Positions 9,092-17,323 of a stretch of 64,000 nt of DNA are shown one piece after another. The stretch lies in contig NZ_JBHSTQ010000004.1 in assembly GCF_042660205.1 (NCBI RefSeq), forward strand, positions 124,001 through 188,000, given 5' to 3'. Source of the DNA: Sporolactobacillus kofuensis. Its GTDB lineage: Bacteria; Bacillota; Bacilli; Bacillales; Sporolactobacillaceae. The translations under genes and the position numbers were made by a program. Under the pieces are notes generated by a model. It was given only the letters and a program-made list of their open reading frames with translations. It did no database searches and was not told where the DNA came from. The number at the start of each line of letters is the position of its first letter. Within the stretch, counting starts at the first letter, position 1.

Positions 9092-9193
9092 TTTATTCCT
9101 CCTTCTTCTTCTGAATGCTAGTATTTGTAGATTTTAAAGATATATGTAATAAACGCTGTTGAAGTAAAACAGTTTATTCATAAAGTAAAATTA

Positions 9194-9222
9194 TTTACAA
9201 TGTAACAGTGTTATGTTATATT
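9194..9222 (+). promoter_or_regulatory. Promoter of the yhbD-bactofilin operon
   Basis: TTTACA (9194-9199), a 17-base spacer and TATATT (9217-9222). A 19-base alternative (-10 TATTGT) would be the stretched spacing used by MerR-type activators. Confidence 0.6.
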
Positions 9223-9224
9223 GT
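9197..9224. promoter_or_regulatory. Candidate operator: 11-6-11 inverted repeat over the yhbD promoter
   Basis: ACAATGTAACA (9197-9207) and TGTTATATTGT (9214-9224) are inverted copies at 10 of 11 positions. They lie between the -35 and -10, where MerR-type regulators bind. YhbD itself has a MerR-like N-terminus and could be the ligand. Confidence 0.5.
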
Positions 9225-9257
9225 TCGCATCAAGAGGAAAATAGAGGATGATATCAG

Positions 9258-9905
9258 GTGGAAGAAGAATTAATTGCTAAGAAAGATCTCTTGGAAATGA
9301 CAGGTATTTCCTATGGACAGTTATATCGTTGGAAAAGAAAGCAATTGATTCCTGAGGATTGGTTTATCCGAAAATCAACATTTACCGGGCAGGAGACCTT
9401 CTTTCCAAAGGAAAAAATGCTAAAACGTGTCCAAATGATCTCTGAGTTAAAAGATACGTTATCGCTTGATGAACTGGCCGAACGGGTGTCCCCGCAATCG
9501 GTCAATAAAATAGTCTTGAGCGAACAAGAACTCATCAGTCGAAACATTGTTTCACAGACAACATTAAGGGTTTACCGGGCGATTGATCCGAGCCTTAAAA
9601 CGTTCCCATTCGATGATGTCTTGGCGTTGTTTCTACTTGAGCGTTTGCTTAAAAATGGGCAGATAACTATTGAGGAAGCAAAGGAATTGCTCAATACGCT
9701 GAAGACATACAGCCACAAAGTCTATGACAAGAGTAGCAGCCTCTACTTTGTGCGAAAGATGGGCGTACCCATGTTTCTACTCGTTGCACAGGAGGTTGCC
9801 GTCTATTTTGATGATGGGGTCAATGTCATTGAGAAAATTCAGCTTCCCTCGTGCATTGAGGCATTGAAAGCAACAATTGGAGAAAATAACCAAACTAATA
9901 GTTAA
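9258..9905 (+). CDS. yhbD: YhbD-like DNA-binding protein (DUF4004)
   Basis: 215 residues. The N-terminal 70 or so form a MerR-like winged helix: LLEMTGISYGQLYRWKRKQLIP, then a wing with FTGQETFFPKEKML. A helical C-terminal half may sense a signal or dimerise. It matches B. subtilis YhbD in type and position, directly before two bactofilin genes. GTG start with AGAGGATG upstream. It probably controls its own operon through the inverted repeat at 9197-9224; that is inference. The stop is 19 bases before the next start. Confidence 0.8.
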   Translation: MEEELIAKKDLLEMTGISYGQLYRWKRKQLIPEDWFIRKSTFTGQETFFPKEKMLKRVQMISELKDTLSLDELAERVSPQSVNKIVLSEQELISRNIVSQTTLRVYRAIDPSLKTFPFDDVLALFLLERLLKNGQITIEEAKELLNTLKTYSHKVYDKSSSLYFVRKMGVPMFLLVAQEVAVYFDDGVNVIEKIQLPSCIEALKATIGENNQTNS

Positions 9906-9924
9906 TAAGCAAGGAGTGAGAGAT

Positions 9925-10650
9925 ATGAGGGATTCCGTACAAGAAAATCTGAAAATCATGGGGGAAACACACTCAAATGGTGGTTCATTTGATAAGGTAC
10001 GCATCATGGGTGAATGTGCAATTTCCGGGTCGATAGAGGCACGATCATGCAAAGTCATGGGTGAATGCACGGTGTCCGGAGATTTGACCAGTGGTTATTT
10101 TCGAAATATGGGAGAAGTCACGATTGACGGTATGCTGACCGCTAAGGAAGCCAGACTGATCGGTGAAACCCATGTCAAAGGCGCGTGTACATTCAAACAG
10201 GCTTCAATCTATGGAGAACTGTCTGCTGCACGCGACCTTTCAGGTGAGGAAATAAAAGTACACGGTGTACTCAATGTTGGTGCCAACGTCTCGCTTGAAA
10301 GATTGATGATGAGAGGCGGCATCCTTGTAGATGGACTGCTAAACTGTGACCAAATTGATATTGTCCTTAAAATCAATGCACAAAATTATGTCAAAGAAAT
10401 TGGCGCGGGAAGCGTAACAATCGGGAAGCAACATAAGATATTTGGACGCGCGCCTCTGCATCTGTTTCACGCGGAAAGCATTGAAGGTGATCGACTCTTT
10501 CTTGAATACACGCAGGCAAAAGTGGTGAGAGGAACGGATGTGGTTATCGGCACGGGCAGCAAGATTGAACGCGTTGAATATTCCGGAACATATAAGACGA
10601 GCGGACCAGTAGAAGTCGGCGAGGTCGTTCAATTGACCGCGCATGAATAA
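9925..10650 (+). CDS. bacE: Bactofilin-like cytoskeletal protein, first copy (BacE/YhbE type)
   Basis: 241 residues built of short beta repeats with regularly spaced glycines (KIMGETHSNGGSF, RIMGECAISGSI, KVMGECTVSGDL), the right-handed beta-helix pattern of bactofilins (DUF583). These polymerise without nucleotide into filaments. Start is the ATG at 9925 with AAGGAG upstream, giving MRDSVQENLK; an upstream in-frame start overlaps yhbD and lacks a ribosome site. It pairs with the next gene. In B. subtilis BacE and BacF affect swimming motility. No flagellar gene is visible here. Which copy is E or F rests on gene order. Confidence 0.85.
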   Translation: MRDSVQENLKIMGETHSNGGSFDKVRIMGECAISGSIEARSCKVMGECTVSGDLTSGYFRNMGEVTIDGMLTAKEARLIGETHVKGACTFKQASIYGELSAARDLSGEEIKVHGVLNVGANVSLERLMMRGGILVDGLLNCDQIDIVLKINAQNYVKEIGAGSVTIGKQHKIFGRAPLHLFHAESIEGDRLFLEYTQAKVVRGTDVVIGTGSKIERVEYSGTYKTSGPVEVGEVVQLTAHE

Positions 10651-10675
10651 TTGAGCGATGGAGGGGATTTATTTG

Positions 10676-11398
10676 ATGGAACAAAAAAAGAATTTAACCA
10701 TCTCAGGATCTGGCAGCGCGCCGGGCGGCAGTTATGAAGATGTTAAAATCAATGGCAGCGGGAAAATACATGGAGATATTATCTGCCACAGTATCGCTAT
10801 TAATGGTTCGGGCCGTCTAAGTGGTGATGCTAAAGCAACCAATATTATGATTAGTGGCTCAGCTGTCCTTGAGAAGAATCTTATTTCAGAAGCGTTCACA
10901 GTCAATGGTGCTTGTAAGGTTGAAGGGAATGTCACCGGGGAACGTATTCACATTAGTGGGAGAGCGCGTATTCTCGGAGCAGTTCATGGAGAACAAATAC
11001 GAATTTCAGGAATTTTAACCGTTGAGGGTGATCTGGAAGGAGAGGACCTTATCGCCGAGGGGCCGCTCACAGTTGGCGGATTATGCAGTGCTGATCGGAT
11101 TGAGATCACTTTAGCAGGCATGATTTCCCGTATTAAGGAAATCGGATGCGGGACTTTGACAGTTCATCGCCGGTTTGCGCCAAACTTTTTCGGACAATTA
11201 TTACCGAGCTTTGCCCGGAAAAAGCTGGTCGTTGATTCTATAGAAGGCGACGAAATTTTTCTTGAAGATACAGAGGCCAAAGTGGTAAGAGGGAATCGTG
11301 TGACGATCGGGGCAGGATGCACCATCGGTCAAGTCACCTATAAGACAGATTATCAAAAAGATGACAAAGCAGTTGTGCAATCTGTAATTAAGGGATGA
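10676..11398 (+). CDS. bacF: Bactofilin-like cytoskeletal protein, second copy (BacF/YhbF type)
   Basis: 240 residues with the same beta-helix repeat (DVKINGSGKIHGDI, IAINGSGRLSGDA, HISGRARILGAV). The C-terminal block SIEGDEIFLEDTEAKVVRG is almost the same as SIEGDRLFLEYTQAKVVRG in the preceding protein, so the two are paralogs that may co-polymerise. Start is the ATG at 10676 with GGAGGGG 9 bases upstream, 25 bases after the first copy. In-operon with yhbD. Only the polymer core is recognisable; no membrane anchor is seen. Confidence 0.85.
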   Translation: MEQKKNLTISGSGSAPGGSYEDVKINGSGKIHGDIICHSIAINGSGRLSGDAKATNIMISGSAVLEKNLISEAFTVNGACKVEGNVTGERIHISGRARILGAVHGEQIRISGILTVEGDLEGEDLIAEGPLTVGGLCSADRIEITLAGMISRIKEIGCGTLTVHRRFAPNFFGQLLPSFARKKLVVDSIEGDEIFLEDTEAKVVRGNRVTIGAGCTIGQVTYKTDYQKDDKAVVQSVIKG

Positions 11399-11410
11399 TG
11401 GAGGCTACAA

Positions 11411-11557
11411 ATGAATGACATACAATCACGAGGTAAAAAGACTTTACGTTTTGTTGTTGCCGTTCTGATGATGGGCATGTTCAATTCAGCGATGGATCAG
11501 ACGGTTGTTTCTGCAGCGATCGGACAAATTGTTCCCGAGACAGATACTATCGCCTGA
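11411..11557 (+). pseudogene. Truncated start of a DHA2-type MFS transporter
   Basis: The frame opens 12 bases after bacF with GGAGG and an ATG. It reads a basic N-terminus followed by a first MFS helix (VVAVLMMGMFNSAMDQTVV, then SAAIGQIV), typical of DHA2 drug exporters. After about 42 codons the sequence turns into intergenic repeat DNA and hits TGA at codon 49. The remaining 12-14 helices are gone. It looks like the fourth gene of the yhbD operon, lost by deletion or repeat insertion. Confidence 0.75.
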
Positions 11558-11702
11558 AGCGCGTCAGCACATACCCGAACCGGTGCTTCACCGGATAACA
11601 GGGGCTTTGGCGTCCCCGCAGGCTTCATGGGTTCTTCCAAGGAGGCTCCCGGTTCGCCCGCGGTCGTTCCTGATGATCGCGAGCAACCGTAGCGCACACA
11701 TT
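11551..11702. repeat. Dispersed intergenic repeat, copy B (at MFS break point)
   Basis: Shares GTCCCCGCAGG, AAGGAGGCTC, CGCCCGCGG and GTTCCTGATGATCGCGAGC with other copies; the last block recurs at 23.55 kb and, with one change, at 43.37 kb. Begins where the MFS reading frame is broken. The copy looks rearranged. Confidence 0.7.
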
Positions 11703-11787
11703 TTATAACCCGAAGGCTGTAAGATGTAACCGAGTTTCATTGACGTATGAATAATCAAAATCAGCTCGCTAAAGAAGAGGTTTCCTC

Positions 11788-12318
11788 ATGGATATTAATA
11801 AACAAATCTACTCTATGCCTGAAATTGTAGGCAATGATGCACATATTTTGGTGCTCGGGTCTATGCCTGGTGGTGTGTCCCTAGCGCAGCAACAATATTA
11901 TGCTAATCCCAGAAATCAATTTTGGATGATTGTTTATGCACTTATAGGGAAGACGTATGAAAATCCCTCTTATGCGGAAAAGATCGATGTTTTGAAAAAG
12001 CATCACATTGCATTGTGGGATTCAATCCATTACTGCGTGCGAAAAGGCAGTCTAGATTCGGCAATCAAAGACGAAGAACCTAATGATATTCTCAGCTTGC
12101 TGAGCGCTCATCCAGGAATTCAAGCGATTGCCTTTAACGGCAGCAAATCGTTTGCTGTTTTCAAGAAACATTTTAAATTGACCGTTCCACCTGATATTGC
12201 TCTCATAAAGATGCCTTCGACTAGTCCGACACCCTCACGCTACCCGAAAACGCTGGAGCAGAAGATTGAGGATTGGTCAAAGATTAAGAAGTATATAGGA
12301 CACTATCAAAGCCTTTAA
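11788..12318 (+). CDS. DNA-deoxyinosine glycosylase (UDG superfamily, family 6)
   Basis: 176-residue base-excision repair enzyme expected to remove hypoxanthine, and possibly other deaminated bases, from DNA. The LGSMPGG motif (about residues 23-29) is the water-activating loop. NPRNQFW (about 41-47) and the late MPSTSPTPSR loop match the family-6/Mug-like HDG group. Single gene; AGAGG precedes the ATG. It ends close to the convergent amidohydrolase. Distinguishing strict HDG from related Mug-like activity needs assay. Confidence 0.85.
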   Translation: MDINKQIYSMPEIVGNDAHILVLGSMPGGVSLAQQQYYANPRNQFWMIVYALIGKTYENPSYAEKIDVLKKHHIALWDSIHYCVRKGSLDSAIKDEEPNDILSLLSAHPGIQAIAFNGSKSFAVFKKHFKLTVPPDIALIKMPSTSPTPSRYPKTLEQKIEDWSKIKKYIGHYQSL

Positions 12319-12354
12319 CAATACATGATGGAACATGCCATTTGATTATTTACT

Positions 12355-13941
12355 TTATTGTTGAAAGACGATCTGCTCGTTCACGATTGTTTTCTGCACC
12401 TTGATATTACGCAAAGCCGCAGGGTCAATGTGAAAAGGGTCTAGATCAAGAACAGTGAAATCGGCAACTTTGCCAACACGAATGGTGCCGCGAGTGTCGG
12501 AATGGCCGCATGCAGCAGCGCTGCCTGAAGTATATAAGGCAATGGCTTCAAAGATACTTAGCGCCTCTTTAGGAAAATAGCGTTTGCCGTTTACATCCGT
12601 AGTACAGGTTCGGGTAACCGCGGCGTGAATCCCGAAAAATGGGTTCGGGACTTCAATGGGTGCGTCGCTGCCACCAGCAAGGGTAAACCCGTTGTCCCGA
12701 ATCGTTTTCCAAGCAAAAGCCAAAGGAGGATAATGCTTTCCTAAGACATCGAGCGCCCATGGCATATCGCTGCTCATAAATTGTGGCTGAACATCAAAGA
12801 TAAGCGGCATACCTTGTGCTGCTTCCAACATGTACGGACGGAGCCATGGGGTGTGGATCATCCGATCTTTCTGACCGGGGAGTGGCGGGTATTTTTTTAG
12901 AACGCGAATCACGTCATCGAATGCTTGATCACCAATAATATGGATCGCAACCGGAAGCCTTGCGGCGCGTGCTTGTTGCACCAAATTCTCGAATGCCGCG
13001 TCACTATGAAACTTAAGACCGTAATTGGAAGGTTCGCCCGAGTATGGCTGCGACATGTAGGCTGTGTGCGCACCCACCGTACCATCATAGAAAATTTTCA
13101 TTGCGCCGAGCTCGACAAAGGGCTTGGTGGCTCTTATGCTCTTTGGTGCTGCCAAGTAGGCATCAAGTTCCTTGTGATGGACGAGCAAATGGGCGCGGAA
13201 CGGAAGCGTATCTGTCAGGGCATCCTGGTACGCTTTGACCGTTCCAATGAGTCCGTTGAAATAATGGAGATCTTCGGAGTGGGCACCTACGATACCTTTT
13301 CGCCAAAGGTCGTGTATCGCAATCGTGATTAACCGTTTCAATTCGTCTTGGCTTTCAGTCGGAAAACGCTCAGTTGCGAGCATTGACGCTTCATCTTTTA
13401 GTATTCCGGTTGGCTCTCCTTCTTGATTAAGATCAATCCTCCCGCCACCTTCAAAGACCTGGTTGCGCTTCAATCCGATCTCGTTAATGAATGGTGTATT
13501 GACACTCACGCAATGATAATCAATCCGTCGGACGAGAATCGGATGCGTATCACTGATTTGATCCAGGTCCCATCGTGTCAGAAGTCCTTTGCTGTCGCTT
13601 AAATTGTTATCATCATAGCCTTCAACAAACAGCCATTCTCCATCCTGTAGTTTCATTGCACGTTCTGCGATGGCTCTGAGACAGGCTTGCTTTGTTGGGT
13701 ATCCATACAAATTAAGACGATCCAGTGCTTGCCCATACCAAAGTAAATGAAGATGGCTGTCGACAAAGCCAGGGAAGACCACGCTGTTTTTCAGGTCAAT
13801 GCTTTCAACTTGCTCTTTTTGGGCAATCCTTTGTGCCTGATCGCCTAGAGCAATGACCGTCCCATGGGCAGTAAGAACAGAATGAGTAGTTTGATTCGGT
13901 GCCTCCATTGTATAGAACGTTCCGTTTTCCCAAAGCTTCAT
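12355..13941 (-). CDS. YtcJ-like metal-dependent amidohydrolase
   Basis: 528-residue cytoplasmic hydrolase of the amidohydrolase_3 group. The metal ligands are visible: VDSHLHLLW near residue 60 (HxH), HIIGDQAFD in the middle, and GGSDAPIE near 420. N- and C-terminal beta-sandwich pieces flank the TIM barrel, ending with GKVADFTVLDLDPF, as in imidazolonepropionase-like enzymes. The substrate is unknown; distant relatives are annotated as exoenzyme regulators without proof. Monocistronic. Confidence 0.85.
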   Translation of the reverse strand: MKLWENGTFYTMEAPNQTTHSVLTAHGTVIALGDQAQRIAQKEQVESIDLKNSVVFPGFVDSHLHLLWYGQALDRLNLYGYPTKQACLRAIAERAMKLQDGEWLFVEGYDDNNLSDSKGLLTRWDLDQISDTHPILVRRIDYHCVSVNTPFINEIGLKRNQVFEGGGRIDLNQEGEPTGILKDEASMLATERFPTESQDELKRLITIAIHDLWRKGIVGAHSEDLHYFNGLIGTVKAYQDALTDTLPFRAHLLVHHKELDAYLAAPKSIRATKPFVELGAMKIFYDGTVGAHTAYMSQPYSGEPSNYGLKFHSDAAFENLVQQARAARLPVAIHIIGDQAFDDVIRVLKKYPPLPGQKDRMIHTPWLRPYMLEAAQGMPLIFDVQPQFMSSDMPWALDVLGKHYPPLAFAWKTIRDNGFTLAGGSDAPIEVPNPFFGIHAAVTRTCTTDVNGKRYFPKEALSIFEAIALYTSGSAAACGHSDTRGTIRVGKVADFTVLDLDPFHIDPAALRNIKVQKTIVNEQIVFQQ

Positions 13942-14159
13942 TTTGAAAGCCTCACTTTTTTCTTTAAGGTGGATAATTCAGTGACAGGATGATCCATGAA
14001 TATTGAAATCTTTAAAGTAAGTCTGAGAGCTTGAGTATTGGCTAACGTACCAACATTCCAGCTAATTCTCATACATTCTTATTTGTGTAAGATAAACATA
14101 AGGGAAAACAGGTGAAGATACAATCCGTGGAATCAAAAAGTCAGGCCTGTATGAGTTGA

Positions 14160-14265
14160 ACGTTTAGGAGGCGCGGTGGAGTCAAGTGAGACCTCGCAGA
14201 TTACACGCATGTATGAGGAGGATCACGGATCGCCCGCGGCAAGCGAGTACTGAAAGCCTCATGTC
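14160..14265. repeat. Dispersed intergenic repeat, copy C
   Basis: Contains GTCAAGTGAGACCTCGCAGA, ATCACGGAT, CGCCCGCGGCAAGCGAGTAC and GAAAGCCTC. It lies in the 465-base divergent gap between the amidohydrolase and the aminotransferase. Apart from this element the gap shows nothing I can assign. Confidence 0.8.
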
Positions 14266-14407
14266 GAGAAAAGGATGATACATACGATTATCTGCTTGTC
14301 ATAGAAATAGACGGCTAAGATAGGTATAATAACAGTACTGCCTGACTTGAGCGGTAACACGTCTGCTGCTCATACTAGAGGAATTTGAAAAGAGAGGGAA
14401 TACGACA

Positions 14408-15592
14408 ATGATTGCTGAAGAATTTAAGCAAATGCTCAGTCAGAAATCAGTGATTAGGGAACTTTCGGAATATGCGACAGAAAGAGCAAAACAAATTGGC
14501 TATGAGAATGTCTTTGATTACAGTCTTGGTAATCCATCGGTTCCTGTGCCGCAAGCCGTCACCGATAAATTAGTGGCGCTTGCCTCGAACAGAGATTCGA
14601 TGGCCATACATGGTTACAGTCCGAGTTTAGGTATTACGTCCGTACGTGAAAAGGTGGCAGCATCACTTTCAAGACGATTCGGCTTAGACTATAAGAAAGA
14701 ACATATTTTCATGACGTCCGGTGCCGCAGGAGCACTTGCCCATGCTTTGCGTGCGGTAACAGAAAAAGGTGACGAAGTCATTACTTTTGCGCCATTTTTC
14801 CCTGAATATACCCCTTATGTGCATGGAACAGGGGCGATTTTGAAAGTTGTTCCGCCGGATCTGGAGACACTTCAGATTAATTTCAAGGCTTTTGAAGAAC
14901 TGTTTTCGCCAAAGGTTATGGCTGTCTTAATTAATACGCCAAATAATCCTTCCGGTGTTGTCTATTCGACCGAAACGATTGAGAAATTGGCTGCTTTCCT
15001 AACACGGAAGGAAAAAGAATATGGTCATGACATCTATCTGATTTCCGATGAACCTTATCGTGAAATTGTCTTTGAACATGTAGATGCGCCATACGTGGCC
15101 AAGTTTTATACGCATTCGATTACCTGCTATTCGTTCAGTAAATCACTATCACTGCCGGGTGAACGGATCGGCTATGTGGCTGTGAATCCAAATTGTCCGG
15201 ACGCTGAGCTAATTATCAATATGTGCGGGCAGATTTCCCGAGGAATCGGGCACAATTGTCCGCCATCGCTGATTCAGCTTGCCGTTGCGGATGTGATCGA
15301 TATGACCGCAGATCTGTCTGTGTATGAGACAAATATGAATATTCTCTATGATGGGTTAACGAAACTCGGTTTCTCGTGTGTGAAGCCAGGGGGAACATTT
15401 TACATTTTCCCGAAGGCGCTTGAAGAAGACGCCGTGGCGTTCTGCAAACATGCACTTAACTATGATTTGATCTTAGTTCCTGCCGATAGCTTTGGCTGTC
15501 CGGGCTATTTCCGTATGGCTTATTGCATTCCTACGGAGAAAGTGGAACGCTCACTTGCAGCATTTGAAAAGCTTGCGAAGGACTATCAATAA
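14408..15592 (+). CDS. PLP-dependent class I aminotransferase
   Basis: 394-residue fold-type I aminotransferase. PLP contacts are visible: INTPNNPSG (about residues 178-186), ISDEPYREI with the aspartate, and SFSKSLSLPGERIGY, whose lysine forms the Schiff base. The pattern fits aspartate/aromatic or alanine transaminases, with no family-specific feature I can name. GAGAGGG precedes the ATG. Own terminator downstream. No neighbour suggests a pathway. Confidence 0.88.
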   Translation: MIAEEFKQMLSQKSVIRELSEYATERAKQIGYENVFDYSLGNPSVPVPQAVTDKLVALASNRDSMAIHGYSPSLGITSVREKVAASLSRRFGLDYKKEHIFMTSGAAGALAHALRAVTEKGDEVITFAPFFPEYTPYVHGTGAILKVVPPDLETLQINFKAFEELFSPKVMAVLINTPNNPSGVVYSTETIEKLAAFLTRKEKEYGHDIYLISDEPYREIVFEHVDAPYVAKFYTHSITCYSFSKSLSLPGERIGYVAVNPNCPDAELIINMCGQISRGIGHNCPPSLIQLAVADVIDMTADLSVYETNMNILYDGLTKLGFSCVKPGGTFYIFPKALEEDAVAFCKHALNYDLILVPADSFGCPGYFRMAYCIPTEKVERSLAAFEKLAKDYQ

Positions 15593-15611
15593 TTTGGCCA
15601 CTTGATAAGCT

Positions 15612-15657
15612 AAAGAGTAGTGACGTGATGGTTACGCCTATACTCTTTCTTTTTTTT
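15612..15657 (+). terminator. Terminator of the aminotransferase gene
   Basis: Stem AAAGAGTA (15612-15619) with TACTCTTT (15641-15648), followed by a long T run. Confidence 0.8.
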
Positions 15658-15740
15658 AGGCAACATTCATGACCCGCTTGAATGAAAAAATATAATGTCT
15701 ATTTACATACCAAACGCTAAGATTTTTCGTTAAAAAGTGC

Positions 15741-15897
15741 AATGAAGATGCGAGAGGCCTGCGGGATCAGGTGCCAGCGAGCCCCACAGACTTTTGCTTG
15801 TTCGAGGAGGCGCGCGGCAAGTGAGTGATCGAAGTGCAATGGATGTAAAAATAAGTGTTGGACCGTTTTTGTCCAGCCTTTCTATTGCTCACTTCCT
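15741..15897. repeat. Dispersed intergenic repeat, copy D
   Basis: Blocks GATGCGAG, CCTGCGGGATCAGGTGC, CAGCGAGCCCCACAGAC, TTCGAGGAGG, CGCGGCAAG and GATCGAAGTGCAATG. A tail hairpin GGACCGTTTTTGTCC follows. An open frame of 69 codons across it is not a gene. Confidence 0.85.
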
Positions 15898-15999
15898 TAT
15901 GTTCGCATATGCAATTGCCGATAATCAAGTAGAGATGGAAAATACAAAAGATGCTAAAATTAAAGGGGACACCATGTCATTTGGAACTGGAGGCAGACA

Positions 16000-16770
16000 A
16001 TGAAAAAAACGCTGATCACACTGTTCTTGGTCACTGCTCTTATTCTAAGTGGCTGTGGAAATCAAGAAGATAATGCATACGACCAAGCCATGAAAAAGGG
16101 ACAAGCTGCACTCGTTTCGAAGGATTATGAACGTGCGGCTAAATATTTTAAAGTGGCACTTAGCCACAAGAAGAAGGATAAGAAGGCAACCGTTTTAGCG
16201 ACACAAACAACTGATTTTCTGATTGCCAAGTCATTTATGAATCAACCGGATCAAGCGATTAAAGCATTAAATGCAGTCATTCTTCAAAAGAACGGTTCAG
16301 GGGCGTTGCGGAAGGCTGCGCGAGCGATGCGTGACAAGCTCATCGCGGCTAATCAAAAAAAACAGACACAAGAACCATCTGCCAGCACATCACAAGTCAC
16401 GACAAGCGATGAATCTTCGAACAGCTCAAGCGATTCATCAGTAGGAAACACTGATGAATCCACATCGACTACATCTTCAACAAGCAGCAGTCAAACTGGG
16501 AAGTCTTCCACGAGTTCAAGTGCGTTGATTACCCAGCAAAAGGCAGAAGCGGCGGTCATCAAAGCGGCGGGATATACGCCAGATCAGGTGTATATAGACA
16601 CCACTGATGAGGGTGCGTACTATTCAATGGAACTACGCGAGAACCATACTAATGATAGTGCCGCAGATCCGGACACGGCACCGTCGGCTGGATTCTTCCG
16701 CTATTACAAGAATTCAGGAAAAATTACAAAGCTTGACCTACTCAGCAACACATATAAATCAGTAAAATAA
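16000..16770 (+). CDS. Lipoprotein with a helical repeat domain and Ser/Thr-rich linker
   Basis: 256-residue predicted lipoprotein: basic start, hydrophobic core and lipobox L-S-G-C with Cys at residue 20. Residues about 27-120 are helical, with a TPR-like pair (AYDQAMKKGQAALVSKDYERAAKYFKVAL). A low-complexity Ser/Thr linker spans about 125-175. A C-terminal beta-rich domain follows, with ADPDTAPSAGFFRYYKNSGKI. It should be anchored outside the membrane with the C-terminus reaching into the wall. I do not recognise a named family; function unknown. GGAGG lies 7 bases before the ATG. Confidence 0.75.
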   Translation: MKKTLITLFLVTALILSGCGNQEDNAYDQAMKKGQAALVSKDYERAAKYFKVALSHKKKDKKATVLATQTTDFLIAKSFMNQPDQAIKALNAVILQKNGSGALRKAARAMRDKLIAANQKKQTQEPSASTSQVTTSDESSNSSSDSSVGNTDESTSTTSSTSSSQTGKSSTSSSALITQQKAEAAVIKAAGYTPDQVYIDTTDEGAYYSMELRENHTNDSAADPDTAPSAGFFRYYKNSGKITKLDLLSNTYKSVK

Positions 16771-16792
16771 AACATTTTTCTTGTGAAAGAAT

Positions 16793-16830
16793 ATTATGGA
16801 CTCATAAGCAGTTGCTTATGAGTCCATAAT
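16793..16830. repeat. Perfect 38-base palindromic hairpin
   Basis: 18-base arms (16793-16810 and 16813-16830) are exactly complementary around a two-base centre GT. It lies 22 bases after the lipoprotein stop. It probably acts as a terminator, although the following sequence is only A/T-rich, not a T run. Confidence 0.8.
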
Positions 16831-17096
16831 TATAATTATAAACAGTGTGTGTTGAGCGAGCGTTCAGTCGGAGCACATTTAGTTAAACTGCTTCGGATCA
16901 CTGATGGCGATTAAAAGAGTAGTTCAACTCGGGAAATGAACATTTTTTTGTACACAATGTGCATTTCACAAGCTGGTTAATTTAATGTTTGAAAAATTAT
17001 GGAATGGGTAATAAGTTTTATTGGGAGAAATTTTTTTCGGTTAAAGGAGGAAACCAAGTATTCACAAAAAGATCACTTTTTCAGTGCGTTAGCTAA

Positions 17097-17125
17097 TTGT
17101 CGCTGGCTAACTCCGATGTTATAAT
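17097..17125 (+). promoter_or_regulatory. Promoter of the D-lactate dehydrogenase gene
   Basis: TTGTCG (17097-17102), exactly 17 bases, then a perfect TATAAT (17120-17125). Implies a leader of about 190 bases. Confidence 0.65.
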
Positions 17126-17223
17126 TTTACATGAAAAAAGATTTCCTAATTGTTTGCTTCCATGCGAGTGCACGAAGCACTCAGATCCTTACCTGGAACA
17201 TTATAGAAAAACTTTTTTCGATA

Positions 17224-17241
17224 TTGTGAAAATAATCACGA
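17224..17241. promoter_or_regulatory. Rex-like operator in the D-LDH leader
   Basis: TTGTGAA-AATA-ATCACGA resembles the Rex consensus TTGTGAA-N4-TTCACAA: the left half is perfect and the right half has two mismatches. Rex senses NADH/NAD and commonly controls lactate dehydrogenase genes. It sits downstream of the likely promoter, where it could act as a roadblock. Confidence 0.4.
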
Positions 17242-17323
17242 AACGATCTTTTATGTATCAGGTTGCAGCCCTGGTGTTCAGAAACATCAGGAAGAATAAA
17301 TTTCTTTAGGAGGATGTTTAATC

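Noticed and set aside
15794..16003. 69-codon open frame across repeat copy D, ending over the lipoprotein start
   Set aside because: It consists mostly of repeat DNA shared with other intergenic copies and has no conserved protein character.
17097..17309. 70-codon open frame upstream of ldhD
   Set aside because: It starts at the -35 hexamer of the ldhD promoter and covers the leader and the Rex-like site; no ribosome site.
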